This document shows positions 46,801-54,473 of a stretch of DNA of 62,000 nt, in pieces (positions within the stretch are counted from its first letter, which is position 1; each line of letters opens with the position of its first letter). Below the pieces are notes generated by a model, which worked only from the letters and a program-made list of their open reading frames with translations, searched no databases and had not been told where the DNA came from. The translations under genes were made by a program, and so were the position numbers. The DNA lies in the NCBI GenBank assembly GCA_030141605.1, contig JAQGDQ010000200.1, positions 1 through 62,000 of the forward strand, given 5' to 3'. Origin of the DNA: Tubiluchus corallicola (Eukaryota > Priapulida > Priapulimorpha > Priapulimorphida > Tubiluchidae).

Positions 46801-47184
46801 ATTAAATTTCGACATCAAACTTAAAAGACAGGAAATGTGAAAAAGCTGAAATACAACCTAGAATTGAACCAGGAACCTTCTCCTTACAGCGCATTTACAC
46901 ATTGTCTGTAACTTATACAAAAAGTAAAACAGCATTTATCAGCATAACTATATGTTCACAAACAACATATCCTCAGTAATGCTTTGTCTCTGTTACAGAA
47001 ATTAATCAGCGCAGTTACCAAAAAGGAAGAGTACGACCACAGACTGAGAAAATACGGTCCAAGGTTGTCTCAGGCTCATCCTATGACAGCCATGTCCTCT
47101 CATCCTGCTACACAAGCGCAACCTATAGTTATTGTACAGAACCCAGAGAAGGGAGCCTATGATAATCCTGCAATGAAATATTAG
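31078..47184 (+). CDS. SLC6 sodium-coupled amino acid transporter (NAT-like), 12 exons, 5' end incomplete
   Basis: A plasma-membrane symporter of the neurotransmitter:sodium symporter family with twelve TM segments. Joined exons (31078-31143, 31951-32113, 32794-32925, 34778-35033, 37141-37303, 38476-38610, 39735-39966, 40943-41055, 41583-41711, 43281-43481, 45757-45927, 46999-47184) give 648 residues without frame error. TM1 has [19 protein letters not shown]3 [16 protein letters not shown]6 [11 protein letters not shown]...ASYNKF, and TM10 [14 protein letters not shown]2 has a Cys pair and sequons (NYT, NES, NGT). The FFSLSVG, LDSE-FALLE and CRDI motifs, plus an Asp in TM7 (SSLDTITS), point to the nutrient amino acid transporter branch rather than GABA, monoamine or glycine transporters; the substrate is inferred only. 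The C-tail ends [12 protein letters not shown]. The start codon must lie upstream (candidate at 17477). Most introns carry transposons or tandem repeats. Confidence 0.93.
31335..31460. mobile_element. Family B element core fragment (SLC6 intron)
   Basis: AAAATGGCTGCGCCTAACGG and the following TTTATACAGC...TACTGCTAACGCAAGC match the centre of the element at 52045-52120. Confidence 0.45.
31951..32113 (+). CDS. SLC6 exon: N-terminal tail and TM1
   Basis: Acidic stretch [20 protein letters not shown] leads into TM1 with the sodium/substrate-site signature [19 protein letters not shown]. Phase 1 end at the donor GTAGGT. Confidence 0.95.
32794..32925 (+). CDS. SLC6 exon: TM2 and first intracellular loop
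   Basis: Encodes [20 protein letters not shown], then [17 protein letters not shown]. The [13 protein letters not shown] segment is the conserved TM2 end. Acceptor TTTATAG, donor GTAAGT. Confidence 0.95.
33184..33240 (+). repeat. tRNA-like A-box segment (SLC6 intron)
   Basis: GGTGGTCAAGTGGTCTAAAT then TCCGGACTAC resembles the 5' half of a tRNA or tRNA-derived SINE; no B box is evident. Confidence 0.25.
33298..33545 (+). pseudogene. LINE RT C-terminal remnant (SLC6 intron)
   Basis: Reads [20 protein letters not shown] and on to a stop at 33526-33528, the same EHLLF C-terminal element tail type as at 1086. 5'-truncated. Confidence 0.5.
34190..34756 (+). pseudogene. LINE 3' end abutting SLC6 exon 34778-35033
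   Basis: Frame ending 34510 reads [16 protein letters not shown], then HDHYTRYS, then [12 protein letters not shown], typical of a LINE ORF2 C-terminus (LPxxFxxYF...HxxxTR...KxxGxxIWNxIP). The 3' tail ends AATAAACTCATAATTCATAA near 34755, only about 22 bp before the next exon. Confidence 0.65.
34778..35033 (+). CDS. SLC6 exon: TM3 and most of extracellular loop 2
   Basis: TM3 [20 protein letters not shown] contains the Tyr at the substrate site. EL2 follows with [10 protein letters not shown] (the usual disulfide pair) and sequons NYT and NES. Ends in phase 2 (GA|GTAAGT). Confidence 0.95.
35108..36169. mobile_element. Family B TTAA palindromic (foldback) element, full length
   Basis: 1062 bp in the SLC6 intron between exons 34778-35033 and 37141-37303, bounded by TTAA. 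Left end TTAAAGGACAAGAAAAGG; right end CCGTTTCTTGTCCTTTAA. Both arms (about 400-450 bp each) are inverted copies: for example CGCTGACTCGCCCTCTAGGG at 35440 answers CCCTGGAGGTGAGTCAACG at 35849, and GGTTTCAGAAAAATCGCC answers GGCGATTTTTCTGAAACC. The centre holds the GGCAGTAACGCTGTATAAAA segment. No coding capacity. Confidence 0.85.
36300..36691. mobile_element. Family E non-autonomous element, copy 2 (SLC6 intron)
   Basis: Left end GGCGCATTCAGACTAGCAAG, right end CTCGCTAGTCTAAACGCC (inverted). Inside, AAATCTTGCTGCAAGTTACT and related phrases repeat with a period of about 109 bp. Related to 595-1018. Confidence 0.7.
36769..37080. repeat. 105-bp direct duplication, 0.2 kb apart
   Basis: GCTTTAGTGAGAAACATAAG through CTTAATTTTAAA occurs at about 36774-36880 and again at about 36980-37078, the second copy ending just before the exon at 37141. 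Confidence 0.8.
37141..37303 (+). CDS. SLC6 exon: end of extracellular loop 2 and TM4
   Basis: Starts in the YWE-NKVLGL motif, has sequon NGT, then TM4 [20 protein letters not shown]. Ends GIKSSGK before GTAAAA. Confidence 0.95.
37765..37841. repeat. CA dinucleotide microsatellite (SLC6 intron)
   Basis: Alternating CACACA with a central CACGCACGCACGCACG interruption. Confidence 0.95.
37961..38359. mobile_element. Family B element, partial (SLC6 intron)
   Basis: Contains the family core (GGTCGTTTGAAACAAGTTTT) and right arm ending CTTTTCTTGTCCTTTGA; the left arm is missing. TGACGTCA at 38184-38191. Confidence 0.7.
38476..38610 (+). CDS. SLC6 exon: TM5
   Basis: [20 protein letters not shown] followed by [10 protein letters not shown], a highly conserved SLC6 stretch; acceptor TTCTAG, donor GTGAGT, phase 0. 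Confidence 0.95.
38930..39335. repeat. 54-bp minisatellite, about seven copies (SLC6 intron)
   Basis: Unit AGACCAGTATCCAGACAGAT plus GAGCTACAGACCTCTGATAGATCAGACCTTACAC. Degenerate AGACCA-rich sequence continues to about 39500. The 54-bp period keeps 18-residue repeat frames open, but these are intronic. Confidence 0.93.
39735..39966 (+). CDS. SLC6 exon: TM6, TM7 and start of extracellular loop 4
   Basis: TM6 [20 protein letters not shown] keeps the Gln and Ser expected at the chloride site. TM7 [20 protein letters not shown] has Asp where GABA transporters have the sodium/chloride-site Asn. Ends in phase 1 before GTATCT. Confidence 0.95.
40107..40313. repeat. CATA/CGTA tetranucleotide microsatellite (SLC6 intron)
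   Basis: About 200 bp of ACATACATACAT with a few CGTA units at the left; frames of alternating HTYI or MYVC are artefacts. Confidence 0.97.
40361..40512. mobile_element. Family C element, partial, inverted (SLC6 intron)
   Basis: AATTTCACGTTCGCGCCACT through GTTAGTTAGACGG is the reverse complement of the right half of family C. Confidence 0.65.
40943..41055 (+). CDS. SLC6 exon: extracellular loop 4 and TM8 start
   Basis: [20 protein letters not shown] followed by [18 protein letters not shown]. The GLDSE end joins FALLE in the next exon, matching the LDSQFALxE family motif. Donor GTAATT is non-ideal but the join is in phase. Confidence 0.93.
41190..41500. mobile_element. Family C element, partial, inverted (SLC6 intron)
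   Basis: Contains the reverse complement of the family C middle: ATTTGAATTTTTATCTTAAA, AAACACGTGCAACACGCTCG and GTTGAAAATTATGTTAGTTT. Confidence 0.7.
41583..41711 (+). CDS. SLC6 exon: TM8 end and TM9
   Basis: [20 protein letters not shown] then TM9 [20 protein letters not shown]. Phase 0 at both ends; donor GTGAGT. Confidence 0.95.
41793..42330. repeat. 16-bp tandem repeat, about 30 copies (SLC6 intron)
   Basis: Unit ATAAGCATATTTTTAC with frequent single-base variants and a few shortened units. Confidence 0.95.
42590..42880. repeat. Inverted repeat, arms about 65-80 bp (SLC6 intron)
   Basis: AAATCTTAGTTTCAATAGAA followed by ATAAAACAGCTAC (42607-42639) is answered by GTAGCTGTCTTATTTCTATT followed by GAAACTAAGATTTT (42831-42864). 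Weaker pairing extends on both sides. Probably a foldback element. Confidence 0.7.
42940..43225. repeat. CAA/CAG trinucleotide microsatellite (SLC6 intron)
   Basis: About 285 bp of AACAGCAACAACAAC-type triplets on the top strand, the opposite polarity to the arrays at 28-29.5 kb. It ends about 55 bp before the exon at 43281. Confidence 0.95.
43281..43481 (+). CDS. SLC6 exon: TM10 and TM11 start
   Basis: [20 protein letters not shown] through TM10 [20 protein letters not shown] and LGFRPGIYW, to SPVLIL. Ends at donor TTG|GTAAGG, which begins the 33-bp minisatellite. Confidence 0.95.
43482..44915. repeat. 33-bp minisatellite, about 43 copies, starting at the SLC6 splice donor
   Basis: Unit GTAATGTATCTTTGGCTGCA plus ATGCTTTAATTTG, with GGCTGC/GGCCGC/GGCCAC and GGTAATG/GATAATG variants. 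A rare shortened unit (TTGGTATTGTATCCTTTGG, then AATGCTTAATTTGG) occurs near 43840 and again near 44633, marking a higher-order duplication of roughly 0.79 kb. The unit length keeps both strands open; this is not coding. Confidence 0.97.
44936..45472. mobile_element. Family C TTAA element, copy 4 (SLC6 intron)
   Basis: Left end eroded (AAATTAGGATGATTTTTC), right end GTCTGGTTTTGCTTTAA. Body matches copies 1-3. Confidence 0.75.
45757..45927 (+). CDS. SLC6 exon: TM11 end and TM12
   Basis: [20 protein letters not shown], the [10 protein letters not shown] loop, then TM12 [20 protein letters not shown]. Acceptor TTTATTTCAG, donor GTAAAT, phase 0. Confidence 0.95.
46173..46356. mobile_element. Short TTAA-flanked palindrome (SLC6 intron)
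   Basis: 184 bp: TTAAGAAAAGACATGG at the left, CCATGTCTTTTCTTAA at the right, and long inner arms (CGACATGGTTACATGTCAC / GTGACATGTAACCATGTCG). Its right TTAA is also the left TTAA of the family D element that follows. Confidence 0.8.
46353..46700. mobile_element. Family D TTAA element, 3'-truncated (SLC6 intron)
   Basis: Starts TTAAGGGAAGACAGGACGAT and matches the inverse of 26885-27360; TGACGTCA at 46630-46637. The first 15-20 bp are almost the same as family C ends. Confidence 0.65.
46860..46912 (-). repeat. tRNA-like segment (possible SINE; SLC6 intron)
   Basis: Minus strand GCGCTGTAAGGAGAAGGTTC then CTGGTTCAATTCTAGG resembles an anticodon-to-T-arm region with a B box. Confidence 0.3.
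46999..47184 (+). CDS. SLC6 exon: cytoplasmic C-terminus
   Basis: [20 protein letters not shown], then a Ser/Thr/Pro/Gln-rich tail and [12 protein letters not shown], stop TAG at 47182-47184. Acceptor CTCTGTTACAG. Confidence 0.93.
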   Translation, partial: KLISAVTKKEEYDHRLRKYGPRLSQAHPMTAMSSHPATQAQPIVIVQNPEKGAYDNPAMKY

Positions 47185-47994
47185 TAAATTGTACTTAATA
47201 GCTAAGTGGACAAGATATAGGTGTCTAATGTAGGTTTTTTTCGTTATATTTTTCCCGTTTCTAACTGTATGTTTTCACAGTGCGAGGAATGTTAGTTTTA
47301 AAATTGCAAGTGAAACTTTTGCCCGTCGCACACGAGGCAAAATAATGTGTATGCAACAACTTGTCTGACGCAAACTTTTGCTCGTGTGCATAAACGCTAT
47401 TTTACAACATTGCTGAACAAAATTTTTTAATTTGCTTAACTTTCTGGCTCAGATAAACTCATCCTGTTTTTGTGCGCGAGCCACAATTCGAATCCGGCAA
47501 GACAAAATCAGACCAATAAAAAGCATTTATTTTGTCACGTGTCGTCTTGTAAATGTTTACTATGGATATGCCAACAAAAATGGCTTCATGTGAAAGTTGC
47601 CGTGTGCGCGCAGATTTTGCGTGAGATGGGTTTCGTTACACAGTAGCAGCGTAGAGATTTTTGTCTTGTGCGACTAGTATTATTGTAAATTAACAAGTTG
47701 TAAATTCTTGTACGTTTTGTGTTCTCGGTATAGCAGTAGGCAGTAAATGTGGTATATCGCTGTTATTGACAGACGGACTTGTTTATACAATTTCAAATTT
47801 GTTTTGTATATATGTGAAAACATTTTTGAACATCGTTTCAGACATAACCATTTATAGGTGTCATTGATCAAGTCACGAAGGGATTATTGTGCCACAAATT
47901 ATAAAGTTCTGAATATATTACTGCAGCAGAATTAAATTCTTCGTTATTCTTAAGAAACGGCCACGACTTGAGTAAACCTAAACATAGATTGTAG
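47185..47994 (+). other. SLC6 3' UTR and flank
   Basis: A candidate polyadenylation signal AATAAA is at 47515-47520. 47320-47640 contains partly inverted CGCACACG/GGCAAAA phrases that may be another miniature element. No further gene seen. Confidence 0.35.
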
Positions 47995-48554
47995 TTAAAG
48001 GAAAAGACAAGCTTTCTGTGAAATTAGGCTTATTTCAATGTTGGTGTAGAATGTTAAGAAGGTTTAGTAACAAAAGTGCGGCAGACGGCTGGTGTAGTTA
48101 GTACAAGTGGCGATCATTTTACTCTTGGGCGGTTCCATTTTGAATACCCGCTCTTCCACCAATGACGTCATTCATTGGCTGAAGAAAACGGTGCACTGTT
48201 AAATTCCATTAAAAGTAACACAAATTTTTCCAAAAAAAATTGATAGCTAATTTTATGACATTTATGCGTGAACATTATGCAAGCTGCAGAAGTTTGAATT
48301 GGTTTAAGCAGGGCACACTTACGGAAAGTCACGAGACGCTTACGAAAAATCACGAAGTCCACTATTTAGGTCATAATTTGAAATTGAATTACGGCTATCA
48401 TGGCTCCCCTGAAATTTTTATACGGTAGTATAAATTATCGGTATACTTTATAGATAGTTTTTGTATAAATTTCTTTGTTACATTTTTTCTGAGTTTAAGT
48501 GATAAGTTCAGTAAAATAAGTCCAACATGCTAAGTGACTTGCCTTTTCCTTTAA
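47995..48554. mobile_element. Family A TTAA element, copy 2
   Basis: 560 bp, ends TTAAAGGAAAAGACAAG and CTTGCCTTTTCCTTTAA. TGACGTCA at 48163-48170. Confidence 0.85.
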
Positions 48555-50335
48555 TCCACATCAGGCTCAGCTTCATAAAGACCTGTATACATGCAAGTGA
48601 GTGCTACGATACAGTAACTAAAGTTATTATTAATTTGTAAAATGTCTTCTTAATTGGTGATCGCTTGAATTGAGTATATTTTAAATACTCTCTAATTTGA
48701 ACATTGATATAGTTTCTAAACTAAAATCCCAAATCTGCTGCAAGACTGATTGCCTGTTACAGTGTGCGATATTTGTTGAATTCCAAGTGGTCCCAAATTT
48801 TGTAAAGCTTTTATTGTAAGGCCCCACATAGACGCTATTTGTACGATTTTATAATGTTTATTAACAAAATAAATAAAATGTATTAAAAATGAGATTTTAG
48901 TTAAACTATAAATGTCTCAAATAAATGCTTTTTTCTACACTATGTTTTTTCCTTATTTGCATTATGTTTGCATGAAGTTTTGTAGTTGTTTTAATAGTAT
49001 AAAAAGAAATAAATGTCGAAATTGCGTCACGAATTCACGTCATTATGTAGTTTGCCTTAAGGTAAATGTTTGTGGTGTGTTGAACTGTAAGTTTTCCAGC
49101 ACACAATCAGTTGTGTTAAAACAAAATGTTACATTATGGTTTAACAAATAACTATCCCCGATTTGCATTTACAACTGTAAAGTAATTTCAACTCATAATT
49201 TTTAAATCTAATTTCCAAGAACTCCTATAAGATAAAGTTGATTTTGTGTTGTTAAGTTTTAATCCAAGATTTAACACAATGCAAATTTATACGCTTTAAC
49301 TCATCAGGTATTTATTCAGCTTTTTGTTTGGAAAAGCTCGTTTTGATTTTAGTTCTTAGACACAGATGTGCCTAACCATACTTGACTGTTCACATGGGCG
49401 CCGCCAGGGGTTAAAAAAGTTGACGCACAAGCACCTAGGGGCTCGGGGGGGGGGGGGTGGGGTTACTCGGCCACTAACGTATTTTCCTATATTTAAGCAC
49501 AGTTTGGAGGTCTCAAATGAGATCTAAATTCTAGTACTTAGACTTTATCAAATGTGAAAAATTCTGCTTTAATAAATATATTTTACCTACATTTACCTAG
49601 GTAATATTCATTGTATTCTATTGTAGTTGTCATATATCTTAAAAGCAAGTTCGTAATGCACTGCAATGAGGATGACCCATTACTTAAGCTTAATTTATTC
49701 AGTGTCAAGATTATCTATCCAGCAAAATGTGGACAGCCAAACATAAAACTGATTTGAGACTGTTAAGTTTACAGTCCACCCCACTGTTCATACGAAATTT
49801 AATAAGTTTGCGTGCATGCTAATTTTTCCCACTGGACACAGCTAAATGCAATTTTAATGCATTTTAGACCATTTTGCGGTTGCTCGAAGTTATTTCCTCA
49901 GGCAAGTTCACTACTTTAAAACTCATTGTGTCACCTCAAACTCGTGACTCATAATTTCACTACTACCGTAAAAGGGGGCCCAGGCCCCTTGGGCCCACCC
50001 CCTACATACAGAAGTGCAGTTACAGTTAGCTAAAACTGTCTAGACAACGGAAATCGATAAGAGAATTGGCACAATAAGTGATATATATGAACAGAACTTC
50101 ACTATGCAAATCAATTGACTGCTTGGGGATTGTGCAAACAAACAAGGGGTTGGTTGGTGTTTTTCTTCGTTTACTGCTAAAAAACTTTTCTTAGCCATAA
50201 AAAAAATTCTTAAGAAATTCTGCCGGCGTCCACGACTGTTCACATATATTTGGCTGAGAAACTTCTATAATTTGGAAGAAAGGTCGCGTCTAGAGAACAA
50301 CGCGTGTGGCCCTTAAATACAAATTAAATAAAAAT
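48555..50335. other. Non-coding DNA
   Basis: AATAAATAAAATG at 48868-48880 could be a distal polyadenylation site. A 13-G run lies at 49445-49457, next to GGGCGCCGCCAGGGG. The segment 49860-49990 (GCATTTTAGACCATTTT, AACTCATTGTGTCACCTCAAA) recurs at 56380-56470. No exon recognised. Confidence 0.35.
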
Positions 50336-51165
50336 GCACTGAATTAAACACCCCACATAACGAACATCTTACATACACTCATCATTACGAAATATGTTTG
50401 CACTGAACTGAACACCCCACATGATGTAAATCTTACATGCACTCATCATTACGAAATATGTTTGCACTGAATTGAACACCCCACATGATATAAATCTTAC
50501 ATATACTCATCATTACGAAATATGTTTGCACTGAATTGAACACCCCACATGATGTAAATCTTACATGCACTCATCATTACGAAATATGTTTGCACTGAAT
50601 TGAACACCCCACATGATGTAAATCTTACATACACTCATCATTACGAAATATGTTTGCACTGAATTGAACACCCCACATGATGTAAATCTTACATACACTC
50701 ATCATTACGAAATATGTTTGCACTGAACTGAACACCCCACATAATGAACATCTTACATACACTCATCATTACGAAATATGTTTGCACTGAATTGAACACC
50801 CCACATGATGTAAATCTTACATATACTCATCATTACGAAATATGTTTGCACTGAATTGAACACCCCACATGATGTAAATCTTACATACACTCATCATTAC
50901 GAAATATGTTTGCACTGAACTGAACACCCCACATAACGAACATCTTACATACACTCATCATTACGAAATATGTTTGCACTGAACTGAACACCCCACATAA
51001 CGAACATCTTACATACACTCATCATTACGAAATATGTTTGCACTGAACTGAACACCCCACATAACGAACATCTTACATACACTCATCATTACGAAATATG
51101 TTTGCACTGAATTGAACACCCCCATGATGTAAATCTTACATACACTCATCATTACGAATATCAGA
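50336..51165. repeat. 64-bp minisatellite, about 13 copies
   Basis: Unit CACTGAATTGAACACCCCAC plus ATGATGTAAATCTTACATACACTCATCATTACGAAATATGTTTG. Two subtypes alternate in blocks: ATGATGTAAAT and ATAACGAAC. Confidence 0.96.
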
Positions 51166-51445
51166 ACTGTGCCTGTTTTAATGGGTCAGATGTTTCAATG
51201 ATACCAAGTTGCTAATATCGTAAGAAAAAAGGGTTTAAACAATAGTACTTGTGATGACGCAAATACAACATACACCACAGTGGTGACATCTAAAGAGGAG
51301 CAAACTTATTAGTGATTTTGTTTTTGCTTGGATGGTTCTACTTGTCTGGCTTTCCCCTATAAGCTTGCAAAAAAGACAGGATGCTCAAATACACCGTCAA
51401 TTTGTAAATTTTGTCCAGAAATGCACGGCTCGTGGGTTGGGAATC

Positions 51446-52176
51446 TTGAAGGACAAGAAAAGGGGTACCTGAAGTAGATTTCAGAAAAATCGCCTTAAAA
51501 ATTATATTACTTTTCAGCAATTTTATGCGTATATCGTGCTCGCATTTAAAAGAATTTTTGTTTGTTTTCATTTTAAATCTCTCTCAACACTGTTCCGACC
51601 GCGCCGTTACATGACGTCATATACGCACAACGTAAATCAGGGGAAGAAAAGGAAATGTTAAACTATGTCCCCAAAAATTTTCCATGCAAATCTATATTAC
51701 TTAGCATTTCGCTTACCTACTGGAAAGACTTATGTAACTAGAAAAGAAAATTTTTAATTATTTAAAATATTTTCATTAATTGGTGAAACACCGCTGACTC
51801 ACCCTCCAGGTGCACCACTCACTAACCCAAAAAACGTATTTTTATTCTTAATAATAGGATACAGCAATTTTAAATTTTACTCAGTTAGTGACGTGTGCGG
51901 AACGAATGCTCAAATTCGTCTTGAAATTTTATACCACTTACATACTAACAATTGCATGCAGGGCCTGCGTCGGCAGTAACGCTGCATAAAACTTGTCAAA
52001 CTTTACACAATCTTATCTAAACTTGTTTCAAATGAGTTATCGTCAAAATGGCTGCGTGTAGCGGTCATCGCGGGAATTTAAATTTACAAGTTTTATGCAG
52101 CGTTACTGCCGACGCAGGCCCTGCATGCAATTGTTAGTATGTAAGTGGTATAAAATTTCAAGACGAATTTTTTAAG
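51446..52176. mobile_element. Family B element, partial, with perfect core hairpin
   Basis: Left end TTGAAGGACAAGAAAAGG. TGACGTCA at 51612-51619. The core contains an essentially perfect inverted repeat of about 85 bp: 51914-51998 against 52087-52170 (for example GCATGCAGGGCCTGCGTCGG / CCGACGCAGGCCCTGCATGC). The right arm and terminus are missing. Confidence 0.8.
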
Positions 52177-52281
52177 CTTAATGTTTGTGAAGGGCTTTCT
52201 TGTGTAAGTCTTTTTCGCAGTGCGGATCTAAGGACTTATGCTGCTTGCAGGCTCGGCTGAGTTGTTGATCCAACCTATTTC

Positions 52282-52808
52282 TTAAAGGAAAACAGGATGA
52301 TTTTTCATATGCTACCCCATTTTCAAGTCCGATAAAAAGTATATATTTTAACACAATTAATACTGCAAAAGCCTTTCTGATAATTAAATAATAGATTAAA
52401 ATCGTAATTAACGACGTGGGAGCCCAGCTATTGATGGCATCACAAACTAACATAATTTTCAACAGCAAAAATATTGCACGAGCGTGTTGCATGTGTTTGC
52501 GAAAGCGATAATTGAAGTACAGTGCCACTGTGAAGACGAACACGTCTGAACTGAGAGGTGCAACACCTACTTCTTGTGCAACGTGTTTTTTGAAATGCAG
52601 GAACTAGTGCCCGTCTAGCTAGCGAATGGCGAGAAGCATGTAATAGCGGAAAACGTGCAGCTCGTCACAAATGAACATGTCTGAACTGAGAGGTATAACA
52701 CCTGCTTTTTGCGCAATGCGTTTCCGAAATGCAGGAACTAGTACCTTTCATGTAAGTCATTTTTGAAAAAAATAGTATGTTTCTTTTCAATATGTTAAAC
52801 AGTAGATT
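52282..52808. mobile_element. Family C TTAA element, copy 5
   Basis: Left end TTAAAGGAAAACAGGATGAT; the body contains an internal partial duplication of the ACTGAGAGGT...GAAATGCAGG section (52545-52605 and 52690-52740); the right end is truncated near AGTAGATTAAAG. Confidence 0.75.
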
Positions 52809-53049
52809 AAAGCATTCAATTGTCGTTGCATTTGGTGCTTTCCTTTTATTGTTCTTTTTATTGACTATCGCGTGTCATAATCAATTTATCCTAAATTATT
52901 ATTATAGTTTTTGAAAAGTTCTTCCTGTTAAATGGAGCAAGAGTAAAGGAATGTTGTTTTAAATAGTGATTTTGATTAAATTATTAAATTAATAACGTAA
53001 GATTAAGTGCTTGACGATGCAAGATTAAATGATCGTCTTAGCTAGAAGC

Positions 53050-53400
53050 CCAGTTAGGTGTGGCATATCACGTGATGATCAGCTGATGTTCGACCGGCTG
53101 AGTCAGAAGTAAAGATTGATGACGCAATCTTTATGCGCAGAAGCTCAGGGCACATTAGGTAGTTAGACAAAAGGAATTTGAGACCCGCACCTCGGGAAGA
53201 TTAGGAGCTGTCTTGAAGACGGAGGGCTGACATTAAACTCTTCTTATTCACACCGTGTTGTGTTTGATCTTTAATAAACGCGTAGTTTGCTAAATAAAGT
53301 CTTGATAGTTTGCCATGCCCATCGTGGCTGTTTCCACGCAATCTTCACGAGCCACATCCACCCATACAATAAACAACAATAACCAGCAAGCAGCTATAAC
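53050..53400. mobile_element. Possible solo LTR
   Basis: A G+C-richer stretch with GTGTTGTGTTTGATCTTTAA then TAAACGCG (a polyadenylation-like region) and a promoter-like upstream part resembles an LTR R-U5 layout. No terminal duplication or internal region was identified, so this is weak. Confidence 0.25.
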
Positions 53401-53517
53401 CACTGTATTAAACAGACTCTAACTCATCAGAAGCAGCAATTCTTTTACTGCAAGGAGGTCATATTATTATCAAATTTTTAACCCCTTTTAATTACCTTTA
53501 TACCCGTTTATCTTATT

Positions 53518-53579
53518 TGTGTAAATAAAAATAAAAAATAAACAAATAACACTATTTATTTTTTGTTTTTATTTACACA
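53518..53579. repeat. AT-rich palindrome upstream of the LRR-EGF gene
   Basis: TGTGTAAATAAAAATAAAAA is answered by TTTTTGTTTTTATTTACACA; arms about 25 bp, 270 bp before the start codon. Confidence 0.8.
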
Positions 53580-53851
53580 TTTTGATGGCTCTCTTCGTTT
53601 CTTACATATTGATAATGCGGTCATCTGTATTAATACAACATTTAATACAACAACTTCTCAAGCTTTTATCTGATTCTTTCCATTTTTTCGAATTCGTTGA
53701 AAACACAAGACGCGACAACATTGTCAAAACTAAATCAGCCCATTGTTCTGAAAACACGGGAAGCATTCCAAATTGATAACTTGTTGAATTTGAAACATTC
53801 GAAAGTGTCAGCTTGATAACACCACTAGTAGGCTTAACGGGTTTCTGAAAT

Positions 53852-54473
53852 ATGGTGGTGTACCTGTCAAGGAGTATCTGTCTGTATATGAAGGCAACAA
53901 AATATTGGTTTGTTTTTGCCTTGGCAGTAAGAGCAGCCGATGGTGAGGCATGCCCAGATGCACAGAAAGTCGATACTTGTGACTACTTTAGCAATCGAGC
54001 AAGCGAATGCCAGATCAGATGTGGTACTCGTGGTCCTATAGACCTGCAAATGTTGACACAAATAACTGCTTCGTTAAACCCAGAAACATATAAATTCGAA
54101 TTAAGCAATTTTGAAGGACAACATTTACCAGAAGATTTCCTAGCTGGAAAAACAATTACAGATTTGATCTTAAAGAGAAATATGTTCAAAACCATCAATG
54201 AGAACAACATAGCTGGAATTATACAAGGAAAATTGGTTATAAAAACAAACAAACATCTACGATTGATTCATCGTAATGCATTCGAAAATCAAGAAAATTT
54301 GCGGGAGATAGAAATTGTGAATAATGACAAGCTGAGAGCAATAGACTTGAACGTAATGTATAACAAATTACTTGATGGTTTCACAGTGCAGAAGAATAAT
54401 GTCTTGAATGTTGTACGACCACTGAAGTTTCCATTAAACAGAAATACTCAACGTATTAGACTGGTATTAACTG
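53852..54473 (+). CDS. LRR-EGF gene exon 1: signal peptide, N-cap, LRRs
   Basis: Ends ACT G before GTAAGT. Reading on would give a stop at 54532. In-frame ATGs are at 53852 and 53888; the latter starts directly before the hydrophobic core and is my preferred start. Confidence 0.88.

Noticed and set aside
53983-54252. Minus-strand frame opposite LRR-EGF exon 1
   Set aside because: Shadow of the plus-strand exon, which has signal peptide, Cys caps and clean splice joins.
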